Positions 47,163-55,863 of a DNA stretch of 64,000 nucleotides are shown here, piece after piece. The first letter of the stretch is position 1, and each line of letters begins with the position of its first letter. The stretch is taken from positions 112,536 to 176,535 of the forward strand of contig JAJFFY010000046.1 of assembly GCA_021776415.1 (NCBI GenBank), in the 5' to 3' direction. A program made the position numbers and the translations under genes. The notes beneath the pieces were generated by a model that had not been told where the DNA came from, made no database searches, and was given only the letters and a program-made list of their open reading frames with translations. This DNA is from Hyphococcus sp. GTDB taxonomy: Bacteria > Pseudomonadota > Alphaproteobacteria > Caulobacterales > Parvularculaceae.

Positions 47163-49052
47163 CTACTCCGCTGCCTGTTTCTTGCCCGGATAATTCTTTT
47201 TTATCACATCGACAATCTCGGAAATCTTGAACGGTTGGCCGGAGACTTTGTTGAGCTGGATCACCTCCAGCCCGAGCTTGTCGCGCAACAGGGTGGCGCA
47301 TTGGCCCATATTCATTTCCGGCAGGATTACCTTGTCATAGCTGGATAACAGTCGCCCGAGGTTTTTCGGCAGCGGGCTCAAATAGCGCAGGTGAATTTGC
47401 GCGACGTCGTAGCCCTGCTCGCGAACATCGTTCACCGCGCGCCAGATCGCGCCATGGGTCGAGCCCCAGCCGACGACGGCGACGGGCCCTTTGGTCTCGC
47501 CCTGGATAACGTCCTGATCAGGAATAAAATCGGCGACTGCCTCGATTTTTTTCTCGCGCAGCTCGCTCATCGCCTGGTGGTTATCGGCGTCATAGGAAAT
47601 GTCGCCGGTGGCGATGTCTTTTTCGAGCCCGCCAATCCGGTGGGCGAGACCAGCCATGCCCGGCGCGGTCCATGGCCGGCCAAAGCTCGACGGATCGCGG
47701 CTCCAGATCGCGCGCTTGACTGCGGTCGGCTCGCTCGTCGCGTCGCCATTAATCACCGGCGGCGTGTTCGACAGGATTGGCTCAAAGTCCGCCATGTCCG
47801 GCAGCGCCCACGGGCCGGCGGCATTGGCGATATAACCGTCCGTAAGCAGAAAGACCGGCGTCATATGACGAACCGCAATCCGCGTTGCTTCAATTGCCGC
47901 ATCGAAGCAGTCGCCCGGACCGGCGGTGGCGATGACCGGCAGCGGCGCATCGGCGTTGCGGCCATAGACCGCTTGGTAAAGGTCGGACTGTTCGGTTTTG
48001 GTCGGCAGACCGGTGGATGGTCCGCCGCGCTGGGAATTGACGATCACCAGCGGCAGTTCCGCCGACATCGCCAGGCCAATCGCTTCGGTCTTCAGCGCGA
48101 TGCCGGGCCCGGAGGATGAGGTGACGCCGATCTTGCCGCCGAAGCTGGCGCCAATGGCGGCGCAACAGGCGGCAATCTCGTCCTCGGCCTGAAAGGTCGC
48201 AACCCCAAGATCGCCCATGCGCGCCAGATGATGCAGTACCGGCGAGGCCGGCGTGATCGGGTAGGAACAAAACATGATGTCGCGATTGGCCAGCTCGCCG
48301 GCGGCGGCAAGACCCAGCGCGAGCGCCTCCGCGCCGGTGATGGTGCGATATTCGCCGGCGTTCATTGGCGCCTCGCCGATCACGAATTGCGGGATCTCGG
48401 CGGAAAGCTCCGCAGTCTCGGCAAAGGCGTGTCCGGCATTGAGCGCGGCGAGGTTGCCACCCAGAATTTCCGGTTTTTTGGCGAATTTCTTCTTTGTCCA
48501 ATCCTCGATCGGCGTGCGCGAACGGCCAAACATCCACAGCACAGCGCCCAGCGCCCAGAAGTTTTTTGACTGCTCCGCATCAGACTTGGAAAGCCCAAGC
48601 GGTTTGACCGCCTCGAGCGTCTGCGTCGACATGTCGATCTCAACGACCTGATAGTCGTCAAGCTCGCCGGTCTCGCGCTGGTCAGCGGCGATATGCGCCT
48701 TGGAAAAATTGCGGGCGGTAAAGGCGTCGGTGTTTAAAATGATCAGCGCGCCCTTGCGAATGAGCGGTAAATTGACCTTCAGCGCCGCCGGGTTGAAGGC
48801 GACAAGAACGTCGGGCTCGTCGCCGGCGGTGGAGATGCGGCGCGCGCCGAGGTTAATCTGGAACGCGGAAACGCCAAAGGTTGTGCCCACAGGGGCTCTA
48901 ATCTCGGCTGGAAAGTCTGGAAAGGTTGAAAAATCCGCACCCGCAAGGGCCGTTGATTCCGCAAATTGCGCGCCCAGAAGCTGAACGCCGTCGCCCGAGT
49001 CGCCTGCAAACCGTACAACGACGGACTGGTTTTCAGGAGTTATTTTGCCCAT
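47163..49052 (-). CDS. korA: 2-oxoacid:ferredoxin oxidoreductase, fused gamma-alpha subunit
   Basis: From the ATG at 49052 the subunit has 629 residues. The gamma domain comes first (about 8-190: VVVRFAGDSGDGVQLLGAQF, FPAEIRAPVGTTFGVSAFQI), then the alpha PFOR-type domain (about 220-600). That domain contains CSYPITPASPVLHHLARMGD, FQAEDEIAACCAAIGASFGG, VTSSSGPGIALKTEAIGLA and SQRGGPSTGLPTKTEQSDL. The gamma-alpha fusion is typical of KorA. Substrate preference (2-oxoglutarate versus pyruvate or branched 2-oxoacids) is not certain. An upstream in-frame extension to 49316 is non-conserved and rejected. A 317-bp gap without a gene lies ahead of it. Confidence 0.92.
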   Translation of the reverse strand: MGKITPENQSVVVRFAGDSGDGVQLLGAQFAESTALAGADFSTFPDFPAEIRAPVGTTFGVSAFQINLGARRISTAGDEPDVLVAFNPAALKVNLPLIRKGALIILNTDAFTARNFSKAHIAADQRETGELDDYQVVEIDMSTQTLEAVKPLGLSKSDAEQSKNFWALGAVLWMFGRSRTPIEDWTKKKFAKKPEILGGNLAALNAGHAFAETAELSAEIPQFVIGEAPMNAGEYRTITGAEALALGLAAAGELANRDIMFCSYPITPASPVLHHLARMGDLGVATFQAEDEIAACCAAIGASFGGKIGVTSSSGPGIALKTEAIGLAMSAELPLVIVNSQRGGPSTGLPTKTEQSDLYQAVYGRNADAPLPVIATAGPGDCFDAAIEATRIAVRHMTPVFLLTDGYIANAAGPWALPDMADFEPILSNTPPVINGDATSEPTAVKRAIWSRDPSSFGRPWTAPGMAGLAHRIGGLEKDIATGDISYDADNHQAMSELREKKIEAVADFIPDQDVIQGETKGPVAVVGWGSTHGAIWRAVNDVREQGYDVAQIHLRYLSPLPKNLGRLLSSYDKVILPEMNMGQCATLLRDKLGLEVIQLNKVSGQPFKISEIVDVIKKNYPGKKQAAE

Positions 49053-49369
49053 TAAGAAGGCCCACCCGTAATTCGTTTGTGTAGCATGACCAAATCGCCA
49101 GCAAAAACAAGCCGCTACTCGAAAAAAGCCGGGCAGCGCCTGTGGTGAATTGTGGCCGGTGATATCACAATCCTCGCCGTGAATTACAAGCACTTTCCCA
49201 TATCGCCTCGCAACATGGTGAACTATGGAGCGCGTAGAGCGCCACAGGCTGACCGGGGTGACGCATATGATTTCCGGTTGCGAGCCATCGCCTGCTGTGC
49301 GACTCCCTGCATTCACCGGAGCGCATCCGTGTGTGGTGTGAATGAAACACGCGAGAAGAAAGATTTGAG
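49053..49369. other. Divergent intergenic region between korA and the transaldolase gene
   Basis: These 317 bp separate divergent genes and must hold both promoters. Short open frames occur in it but none has codon pattern, ribosome site or recognisable product. No tRNA, riboswitch or repeat was recognised. The last stretch before the transaldolase has a GAGAAG-type ribosome site. Confidence 0.5.
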
Positions 49370-50023
49370 ATGAAATTTTTTGTCGATACCGCCGATATTA
49401 ATGACATTAAAGAGCTGTTGCCGACCGGGCTGGTTGACGGGGTGACCACCAATCCCAGCCTGGTGATGAAATCGGGCCGGGATTTTCGCGAGGTCGTGGC
49501 GGAAATTTGCACGATCGTCGACGGGCCAGTGAGCGCCGAAGTGACCGCGCTTGAGGCGCCGCAGATGATTAAAGAGGGAACCTCGCTCGCCAAGATCGCC
49601 GGCAACGTCACCGTGAAACTGCCGCTGACCATGGAGGGATTGATCGCCTGCAAGGCGCTGACCGGCGAGGGGATCATGACCAATGTCACTTTATGTTTTT
49701 CGGCCAATCAGGCGCTGCTCGCCGCCAAGGCGGGCGCGACCTTTATCTCGCCATTCATCGGCCGGCTCGACGATATTAATATCGACGGGACGGAAGTGAT
49801 CCGTGAAATTCGCGCGATCTACGACAATTATGAATTCCCCACCGAGATTTTAGCCGCCTCCATTCGCAGCGCCAATCATGTGAAGGACGCCGCGCTTTTT
49901 GGCGCCGACGTCGCAACCGTGCCGCCGGGGGTTTTGAAATCGCTGGTGAAACATCCGTTGACCGACAAAGGGCTTGAGACGTTCCTCGCCGATTGGGAGA
50001 AAACCGGCCAGAAGATTTTGTAA
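49370..50023 (+). CDS. Small transaldolase / fructose-6-phosphate aldolase family (TalC/Fsa)
   Basis: The 217-residue enzyme has the FSA/TalC form: [20 protein letters not shown] at the start, the [15 protein letters not shown] loop, and the Schiff-base lysine of the beta4 strand in [14 protein letters not shown] (about residue 85). [16 protein letters not shown] and [20 protein letters not shown] complete the barrel. It transfers dihydroxyacetone in the non-oxidative pentose phosphate pathway, or cleaves fructose-6-phosphate. Transaldolase is the commoner activity in Alphaproteobacteria. It is monocistronic, with 85 bp to the next gene. Confidence 0.92.
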   Translation: MKFFVDTADINDIKELLPTGLVDGVTTNPSLVMKSGRDFREVVAEICTIVDGPVSAEVTALEAPQMIKEGTSLAKIAGNVTVKLPLTMEGLIACKALTGEGIMTNVTLCFSANQALLAAKAGATFISPFIGRLDDINIDGTEVIREIRAIYDNYEFPTEILAASIRSANHVKDAALFGADVATVPPGVLKSLVKHPLTDKGLETFLADWEKTGQKIL

Positions 50024-50108
50024 ATAGCATTCGCGTCCAGGCTGGAATCTGTTTCCCTGCCGTCGGGCCGCGACGGATATCATTTTCAACCGGCATAAGG
50101 ATACAATC

Positions 50109-50537
50109 ATGACGACTAATCTCATTGTCACCGGCGCCGCTATATTTTTCGTGCTTGGCGTTTTGCATCTCCTATATACTTTCATCGACCTGAAGCATCC
50201 GAAGTATTTTGCGCCAGCCGACCCGTCTTTGCTTGCGCAGATGCAAAGCACGACGATCCGCATGCGCAAGGACGCAAAGAATTTGTGGCTGTCATCATTG
50301 GGTTTTCACTTCAGTCACAGCACTGGCGTTTTATTTTACGCATGCGTTGTGGCTTATGTCGCCGCTTATTACCCAGCAATGCTGGCTGACCCGGTCATTG
50401 CGACCGTGTTTATCGGCGTCGGCGCCGCTTATATAGTGATGGCGCATTTCTTCTGGTTCATCATCCCGTTCGTCGGCGCCTCTGCGGGCACAGCACTGAT
50501 CGCGGCGGGAATTTTGATGAAAACTTTTTCATCGTGA
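50109..50537 (+). CDS. Small four-helix membrane protein (LIC_13387-like)
   Basis: The 142-residue protein has four membrane helices: AAIFFVLGVLHLLYTFI, FSHSTGVLFYACVVAYVA, VFIGVGAAYIVMAHFFWFI and VGASAGTALIAAGILM. A conserved-looking loop LRQ/MQSTTIRMRKDAKNLWLS lies between helices 1 and 2. The pattern GxLHLLYTF ... LGFHFSHSxG recalls a conserved family of unknown function. The ATG has AAGGA about 6 nt upstream. It lies 10 bp before the FAH-family gene, so it is probably in one operon with it. Confidence 0.72.
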   Translation: MTTNLIVTGAAIFFVLGVLHLLYTFIDLKHPKYFAPADPSLLAQMQSTTIRMRKDAKNLWLSSLGFHFSHSTGVLFYACVVAYVAAYYPAMLADPVIATVFIGVGAAYIVMAHFFWFIIPFVGASAGTALIAAGILMKTFSS

Positions 50538-50547
50538 AAACTATCGT

Positions 50548-51246
50548 ATGACATATGTGATTGATCCACCCCTTATGTCTGTCGTTCCCGTCCATGGCGG
50601 TGGATTGTTCCCGGTGCGGCGTATTTTTTGTATCGGCAAAAATTACGCCGATCACGTCCAGGAAATGGGCGGCGACGCCAAGTCCGACCCGCCGGTGTTC
50701 TTTACCAAGCCGGCTGATGCGGTGGTTGAGAGCGGCGCGTGCATCCCATATCCCATGGCGACCGATAATTTGCATTTCGAAGGCGAGCTGGTCGTCGCGC
50801 TTCAGCGCGGCGGGCGCGCCCTCGCGACGCGTGAACAAGCCGGTGCGTTGATCTTTGGTACGGCGGCGGGGTGCGATCTGACCCGGCGCGATCATCAGGC
50901 GGCGGCCAAGAAAGCCGGCGGCCCTTGGGATACGGCAAAGGGGTTTGATCATTCTGCGCCGATGGGAGAAATTGGCCGCACCCAGGACTTCTTGCCGGAC
51001 AGTTTTGACGACGCCCATCTTCTTACCACCGTGAATGGCGAGACGCTTCAGGACGCGCCGCTCAGCACGATGATCTGGTCCGTGCCGGAGATCATCATTG
51101 AGCTGTCAAAGCTGTTCGAGCTTTGCCCGGGGGATCTCATTTTCACTGGGACGCCGGCGGGCGTCGGTGCGCTGAATGAGGGTGATCGTGTCGCCATCAA
51201 GATTGGCGGTTTGCCGGAATGTCGTTTTTCTATTGGCGGCTCATGA
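50548..51246 (+). CDS. Fumarylacetoacetate hydrolase-family protein
   Basis: The 232-residue FAH-fold protein has the substrate loop FCIGKNYADHVQEMG (about 27-41), the metal-binding Glu pair in LHFEGELVVAL (about 73-83) with Asp in GCDLTRRDHQ, and the C-terminal CPGDLIFTGTPAGVGAL. Such small FAH proteins cleave C-C bonds of acylpyruvates or decarboxylate oxaloacetate (FAHD1 type). The substrate cannot be fixed by eye. The stop overlaps the start of the EamA transporter (ATGA, 51243-51246), so translation is coupled. Confidence 0.9.
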   Translation: MTYVIDPPLMSVVPVHGGGLFPVRRIFCIGKNYADHVQEMGGDAKSDPPVFFTKPADAVVESGACIPYPMATDNLHFEGELVVALQRGGRALATREQAGALIFGTAAGCDLTRRDHQAAAKKAGGPWDTAKGFDHSAPMGEIGRTQDFLPDSFDDAHLLTTVNGETLQDAPLSTMIWSVPEIIIELSKLFELCPGDLIFTGTPAGVGALNEGDRVAIKIGGLPECRFSIGGS

Positions 51247-52160
51247 CGGACGCGGATGCTGTGCGTAAAGACAAAGTGCGCGGCCATCTGGCGATGGCGC
51301 TATTTGCGCTGTTGATCGCCGTATCCTTTTCCATTGGCCACCGCGCTGTTGATCATGTCGAGCCCGGCGCGCTGAACGCGATCCGGTTTTTCTTCGGCGC
51401 GGCGATCATGGGCGGCGTTGCTTATGCGCTCACTCCGGCTCGCGCGCGGCATACGTTTTTTCGCCCCGTAGCGGTATGGCGCTACTTCGTTCTTGGCGCG
51501 TTGATGGGGGTTTATTTCATCACCATGTTCGAGGCGCTGAAAACCGCCAGCCCGGTTTCGGTCGGCGCGCTGTTTACATTTATGCCGTTTATGAGCGCCG
51601 GTTTTGCCTATTTATTCCTGCGCCAGATTTCCGGACCGGTGGTGCTCGCCAGCCTTACGGTTGCCGCCATCGGGGCGATCTGGGTGATCTTTCGCGGCGA
51701 TCTCGATGCGATTATCGCTTTCGATATCGGGCGCGGCGAGATCTTCTTTTTCTTCGGCGTGGCGGCCCATGGCGCTTATGCGCCGCTGGTGAAGAAATTC
51801 ATCCGCACCGAGCCGGTGACGACCTTTACCTTCTGGACGCTTGCCGGCACGTGGGTCTGCATCATGATTTACGCATTGCCCGAAATCGTCGCGACCGCAT
51901 GGGGCGCGTTGCCGGCAAGTGTGTGGCTCACCATTGCCTATCTCGCAATCTTCACCACCGCCGGCACGTTCTTCCTGCTGCAATATGCAGCAACGCGCAT
52001 TCCGGCGGGCAAGGCGATTGCCTATGGTTATTTGACGCCCATATACATCATCCTTATCGAAGGTTTTGCTGGCTCCGGCTGGGTGAGCATCAGCGTGGTC
52101 GCGGGCGCGCTCGCAACCGTTCTCGGTCTGGTGGTTCTGGCGTTTACATCGGACGGATGA
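51243..52160 (+). CDS. EamA/DMT-family transporter
   Basis: The 305-residue protein has ten membrane helices in two EamA repeats (first about 18-140 with PGALNAIRFFFGAAIMGG; second about 160-300 with YAPLVKKFIRTEP and PAGKAIAYGYLTPIYIILIE). It is a drug/metabolite exporter of unknown substrate. The ATG at 51243 is chosen because it overlaps the FAH stop; an in-frame ATG 24 bp earlier lies inside that gene. Coupling to an FAH hydrolase hints at export of a product of that enzyme. The next gene starts 1 bp after the stop. Confidence 0.9.
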   Translation: MTDADAVRKDKVRGHLAMALFALLIAVSFSIGHRAVDHVEPGALNAIRFFFGAAIMGGVAYALTPARARHTFFRPVAVWRYFVLGALMGVYFITMFEALKTASPVSVGALFTFMPFMSAGFAYLFLRQISGPVVLASLTVAAIGAIWVIFRGDLDAIIAFDIGRGEIFFFFGVAAHGAYAPLVKKFIRTEPVTTFTFWTLAGTWVCIMIYALPEIVATAWGALPASVWLTIAYLAIFTTAGTFFLLQYAATRIPAGKAIAYGYLTPIYIILIEGFAGSGWVSISVVAGALATVLGLVVLAFTSDG

Positions 52161-52161
52161 A

Positions 52162-52635
52162 ATGATGACGGCTGCTGAGAAAAAACAACGCTACGCAGAG
52201 CTTGCAAAAGAAATTGCCGCCGTGCTTGACGGCGAGGACCACCTCATTGCGCGGATGGCGACGGTGTCAAACATTCTCCACCATGCCTTTGAGCATTATT
52301 TCTGGACCGGGTTTTATCTTGTTGATCCCAAGGCGCCCAATCAGCTGGTGATCGGTCCTTATCAGGGATCGCTTGGATGTTTGCGCATAGCATTTGGAAA
52401 AGGCGTATGCGGAACAGCGGCGGCGACTCGCCAGACGCAGATTGTCGATGACGTGCAAGCCTTCGCCGGACATATTGCTTGCGACGCTCGTTCCCAATCG
52501 GAAATCGTTGTGCCGGTGATAACCGCTGCTGGCAACCTGATTGCGGTGTTTGATGTCGACAGTGATAATAAGGCCCAGTTTGACGAGATCGATCGGGATG
52601 GATTGGAACGGATCATCCAGGCGTCTTTCGCGTAA
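52162..52635 (+). CDS. msrC: Free methionine-(R)-sulfoxide reductase (GAF type)
   Basis: The 157-residue GAF-domain enzyme reduces free methionine-R-sulfoxide. All three family cysteines are visible: QGSLGCLRIAFGKGVCGTAA (two) and HIACDARSQSEIVVPV (one). WTGFYLV and FDVDSD complete the signature. It is cytoplasmic. It starts 1 bp after the EamA gene stop; ATG 52162 and 52165 are both possible. Grouping with FAH and EamA genes is probably operon convenience rather than one pathway. Confidence 0.92.
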   Translation: MMTAAEKKQRYAELAKEIAAVLDGEDHLIARMATVSNILHHAFEHYFWTGFYLVDPKAPNQLVIGPYQGSLGCLRIAFGKGVCGTAAATRQTQIVDDVQAFAGHIACDARSQSEIVVPVITAAGNLIAVFDVDSDNKAQFDEIDRDGLERIIQASFA

Positions 52636-52759
52636 CCGGCTGAATGTCTCGCCTTGCGCGGTTAGAGTGACGTTTCTAAAAATCAATGCTAGCCTTTGAA
52701 ACATAGGGATTTTAGCGCCTTGCGACGCCATTTTCCCATATTTTAAGGGAGCGGCGACC

Positions 52760-54196
52760 ATGAAGCAGATGCAAGGCCTGGACGCGGCTTTTGTGGCTTT
52801 TGAGCAACCCAACGCACCGATCCATATCGGCTCGGTCATGATTTATGATCCGTCTACGGCGGCGGGCGGGTTTGTTCGGTTCAAGGATATTTTAAATTTC
52901 ATCAAGGGCCGCCTGCATATGGCGCCGGTGATGCGCCGTCGCATGGTCAAGTCGCCGTTCAATATCGACTATCCTTACTGGATTGAAGATCCGCGCTTTG
53001 ACCTTGAATATCACGTGCGCCATGTGGCGCTCCCCAAGCCGGGCGATTGGCGCCAGCTCAATATTCTTGCGGCGCGAAATTTTGCGCGGCCTCTGGACCT
53101 GACGCGTCCGCCCTGGGAAATTCTGGTGGTCGAGGGACTGGATAAGGTCGAGGGCGTGCCGAAAGGCTCCTACGCCATGCTCACCAAAATTCATCACGCC
53201 GCTATCGACGGCGTTTCTGGCGTTGATCTGATGCAGGCATTGCACACCGCCGCACCGGAGATCGACGAGCTTCCCAAACCCGATCCCTGGAAGCCGGAAC
53301 GTATGCCGAGCCAGCTTAGGCTTTTAACCCGCGGATATGCGCGCGCGCTGACGCTGCCCTGGCGGCAGACCGGCGCCGCGATAAAGTCAGCGCCCGGAAT
53401 GGCGCGCGCCGCCAAGGGATTTTTAAGCGGTAATTTTGACATCAAAGGCGCCATGAACACGCCGCGCACGCGATTTAACCAGGTGGTCTCGCCACACCGT
53501 GTGATTGACGGCAAGGCTTTCTCGCTAGCCAAGATCAAAGCGCTGCGGGGTCTGGTGGAAGGCGCGACGGTCAATGATGCGGTGCTTTCCATCGTCGGCG
53601 GGGCGATGCGCAACTATCTCATGGCTCACGGCGATCTGCCGGAGGATACGTTGTCGGCAATGGCGCCAATTTCGGTGCGCGACGAGACTGAAAAGAACGC
53701 AATGGGCAATCAGGTGTCGGCCATGCGCGCGCCGCTCGGCACCCATATCGCCGACGCGACTGAGCGCCTGGCCTATGTCCACGAAGAGACGCAAAAATCA
53801 AAAGCCATGACCAATGCGCTTGGCGCCCGGCAGATGACGGAAATGTCAAAAGTCTCGCCCGCGCTGTTCATGGGGCTTGGCGCACGCGCCTATAGCCAGT
53901 GGGGTCTGGCCAATCGCATGAAGCCGGTCTTCAACACCGTCGTTACCAATGTGCCGGGGCCGCCGATCCCGATATATTCCTGCGGCGCCAAACTGATTGG
54001 TCTTTATGGAAATCTTTGCCTGCTGGACGGGGTCGGTTTGGGCCATGTCGTGCATAGCTATATCGATGAAATAACCATTGGCGTCACCGCCTGCCGCGAA
54101 GCGATGCCGGACCCTGAAAATTATATGCAACACCTGCAAGATTCCTATGACGCCCATATAAGTGCGCTGGAGCAGGTTACGGATGAGGCTGCGTAA
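52760..54196 (+). CDS. Wax ester synthase / diacylglycerol acyltransferase (WS/DGAT)
   Basis: This 478-residue acyl-CoA acyltransferase carries the active-site motif HHAAIDG at 145-151 (HHxxxDG), with the PPWEILVVEGL segment before it. The C-terminal conserved motifs are NDAVLSIVGGAMRNYL and VVTNVPGPPIPIYSCGAKLI. The enzyme esterifies fatty alcohols or diacylglycerol to store lipid at the inner membrane. AAGGGAG lies 8 nt upstream of the ATG. The next gene is an alpha/beta hydrolase 62 bp downstream, a frequent companion and possibly a lipase for the stored ester. Confidence 0.93.
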   Translation: MKQMQGLDAAFVAFEQPNAPIHIGSVMIYDPSTAAGGFVRFKDILNFIKGRLHMAPVMRRRMVKSPFNIDYPYWIEDPRFDLEYHVRHVALPKPGDWRQLNILAARNFARPLDLTRPPWEILVVEGLDKVEGVPKGSYAMLTKIHHAAIDGVSGVDLMQALHTAAPEIDELPKPDPWKPERMPSQLRLLTRGYARALTLPWRQTGAAIKSAPGMARAAKGFLSGNFDIKGAMNTPRTRFNQVVSPHRVIDGKAFSLAKIKALRGLVEGATVNDAVLSIVGGAMRNYLMAHGDLPEDTLSAMAPISVRDETEKNAMGNQVSAMRAPLGTHIADATERLAYVHEETQKSKAMTNALGARQMTEMSKVSPALFMGLGARAYSQWGLANRMKPVFNTVVTNVPGPPIPIYSCGAKLIGLYGNLCLLDGVGLGHVVHSYIDEITIGVTACREAMPDPENYMQHLQDSYDAHISALEQVTDEAA

Positions 54197-54258
54197 GGCG
54201 CCATTGTTGCTTGCAACATATGGCAGCGCGCCCCATGTTTGGAATCGGTAAGAGTTGA

Positions 54259-55074
54259 ATGAAGGCGGAACGCTCTATGGCGCAGGTTGAGAACATCGCA
54301 GCTGATGACAACGCAAAACCGCCGTCCTTGTTCTGGACACTGACGGAAGGTCGCGCGATTTTTGAACTTGGCTGGTTCTTGTCGCTGCGCCCGCTCATGA
54401 ACCGGTTGCCGAGCGGCGACGGGCATCCGGTGCTGGTGCTGCCGGGCTTCCTCGCCAGCGATGCGTCCACCCGGCCCCTGCGCGGCGTCCTGAAGGGTTT
54501 GGACTATGCGCCCTATGCCTGGGGGCTTGGCCGCAACCTTAAATTTGATGATGCCCGCGAAGCGGAAATGCTCAGCTTGCTCGACGAAATTTACGAACAA
54601 CACAATCGCAAAATTTCGATTATCGGCTGGAGCCTTGGCGGGTTATTTGCGCGGGAAATCGCCAAGGCAAGACCGGAGCTGGTGCGCAGCGTGATCACGC
54701 TTGGCAGTCCGATCTCGCCGAACCGGAACCATTCAAATGCTCGAAGCTTGTATGACCGTATGAATGGCTCGCCGGACGTCGCGCAATCCGAGCGGATGGC
54801 GCAGCTCAATGTGCCGCCGCCGGCGCCGACAACGTCGATTTTTTCCAAGACCGATGGCATTGTCGCCTGGCGGGGATCGGTCCAGCATGACCATCCCGAC
54901 CATCCCCATACGGAAAACATCGAAGTCCCGGCGAGCCATTTTGGCCTCGGCGTAAACCCGCTGGTGGTCTATCTCATTGCCGACCGCCTGGCGCAAACAG
55001 AAGGCGATTGGACGCCCTTTGACCGTGACGGTCTCAAGGGCGTCGTGTTCCGCGCGCCCGGACCACATTCGTAA
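54259..55074 (+). CDS. Alpha/beta hydrolase (probable esterase/lipase)
   Basis: The 271-residue hydrolase has oxyanion motif VLVLPGFLASDASTRPLRGV and nucleophile Ser in IIGWSLGGLFAREIA (about residue 125). The acid candidate is Asp in FSKTDGIVAWRGS and the His is in PASHFGLGVNP. No signal peptide. The start is 54259 or 54277 (MAQVEN, GGCGGA upstream). The GWSLGG elbow and position after WS/DGAT suggest an acylglycerol or wax-ester hydrolase. It ends 83 bp before the convergent PH-domain gene, with a long hairpin between them. Confidence 0.85.
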   Translation: MKAERSMAQVENIAADDNAKPPSLFWTLTEGRAIFELGWFLSLRPLMNRLPSGDGHPVLVLPGFLASDASTRPLRGVLKGLDYAPYAWGLGRNLKFDDAREAEMLSLLDEIYEQHNRKISIIGWSLGGLFAREIAKARPELVRSVITLGSPISPNRNHSNARSLYDRMNGSPDVAQSERMAQLNVPPPAPTTSIFSKTDGIVAWRGSVQHDHPDHPHTENIEVPASHFGLGVNPLVVYLIADRLAQTEGDWTPFDRDGLKGVVFRAPGPHS

Positions 55075-55106
55075 ATCATCGAACGCGGTCTAGTTTTTAT
55101 CTTTAC

Positions 55107-55149
55107 GCGCATTTTTTCGCAAAACCGGTTCCCACTTTTGCGAATGCGC
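55107..55149. repeat. Long imperfect hairpin between convergent genes
   Basis: Arms GCGCAT ... ATGCGC and TTCGCAAAA ... TTTTGCGAA stack into one stem around the loop CCGGTTCCCAC. The core AAACCGGTTCCCACTTTT is, from memory, the consensus of a repeat scattered in many alphaproteobacterial intergenic regions. Placed between two gene 3' ends, it may act as a bidirectional terminator. Confidence 0.7.
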
Positions 55150-55157
55150 TTTACTAA

Positions 55158-55703
55158 TCAATAATCGTCTTCGTCATCATTGATGCGCTGCCGCTGGCGC
55201 TGGTCTGTGCGCAGCGCCGCCTTGGTGTTTTCGATAATCCTGCGCAGGCGGATTGGATTGTCGAGATCGGGCAGGGTGATGACGCCGACGCCGGTGCCGC
55301 GCATCACCAGTTTGCCGTAACCGAGAAACCGGCCCCAGACAGTTTGATGCAGGGTAATTTCCTCAATCTTGTTGAGGCTCACCTCTTGGGTGTGGCGTGC
55401 AACCAGCCCGGTCTTGTAAACAAACCGGTAGGTGGTCACGACAATTTCTGTCGTCACCAGGATGATGATGTGGTTGGTTAAAATAACCGTGCCAGCCGCT
55501 GCAGCCACTATCCCCGACCACCAGCCGATTTTCAGCGTCTCGTAGGGAACGCCGGCCGCGTATTGGACGAAGAAAATAAACACCAGTGAGGCCGCGCCAA
55601 GCGCAAACCAGAAAACCGGAAAGAAACTATAGGTCCAATTGTAATTCGCGCGATGAATGACCTCTTCACCGCCCGCTAAAGTCTTTTCGACATATCCTGC
55701 CAT
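55158..55703 (-). CDS. PH-domain membrane protein (bPH2/DUF304)
   Basis: The 181-residue protein has an N-terminal stretch (GEEVIHRANYNWTYSFFPVF), two membrane helices (about 30-50 and 62-82) and a bacterial PH domain (about 85-160) with RFVYKTGLVARHTQEVSLNK and HQTVWGRFLGYGKLVMRGTG. This is the hallmark of the YdbS/DUF304 group, which are membrane proteins of unclear role. The C-terminus is a charged tail (RQRQRINDDEDDY). It is monocistronic with about 160 bp of upstream sequence divergent from ettA. Confidence 0.9.
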   Translation of the reverse strand: MAGYVEKTLAGGEEVIHRANYNWTYSFFPVFWFALGAASLVFIFFVQYAAGVPYETLKIGWWSGIVAAAAGTVILTNHIIILVTTEIVVTTYRFVYKTGLVARHTQEVSLNKIEEITLHQTVWGRFLGYGKLVMRGTGVGVITLPDLDNPIRLRRIIENTKAALRTDQRQRQRINDDEDDY

Positions 55704-55863
55704 GACGCCCTAACCCCGCAACTCTTCTTATTATACCCACCATATAGGCAATCTTCGCCCCGGGAAAATGCTCTTTAGTTGAAATGAGCCGGTTTGCGCG
55801 ATAAGACGCCGCGCTGTTTCCCCGTAGCAACGATTCTCAAAGCCCAGGAGCGCGAATAACCCG

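Noticed and set aside
49165..49707. A 180-codon minus-strand frame overlapping the transaldolase gene.
   Set aside because: Most of it is antisense to the clear transaldolase; the rest lies in the intergenic gap and has no motif or ribosome site.
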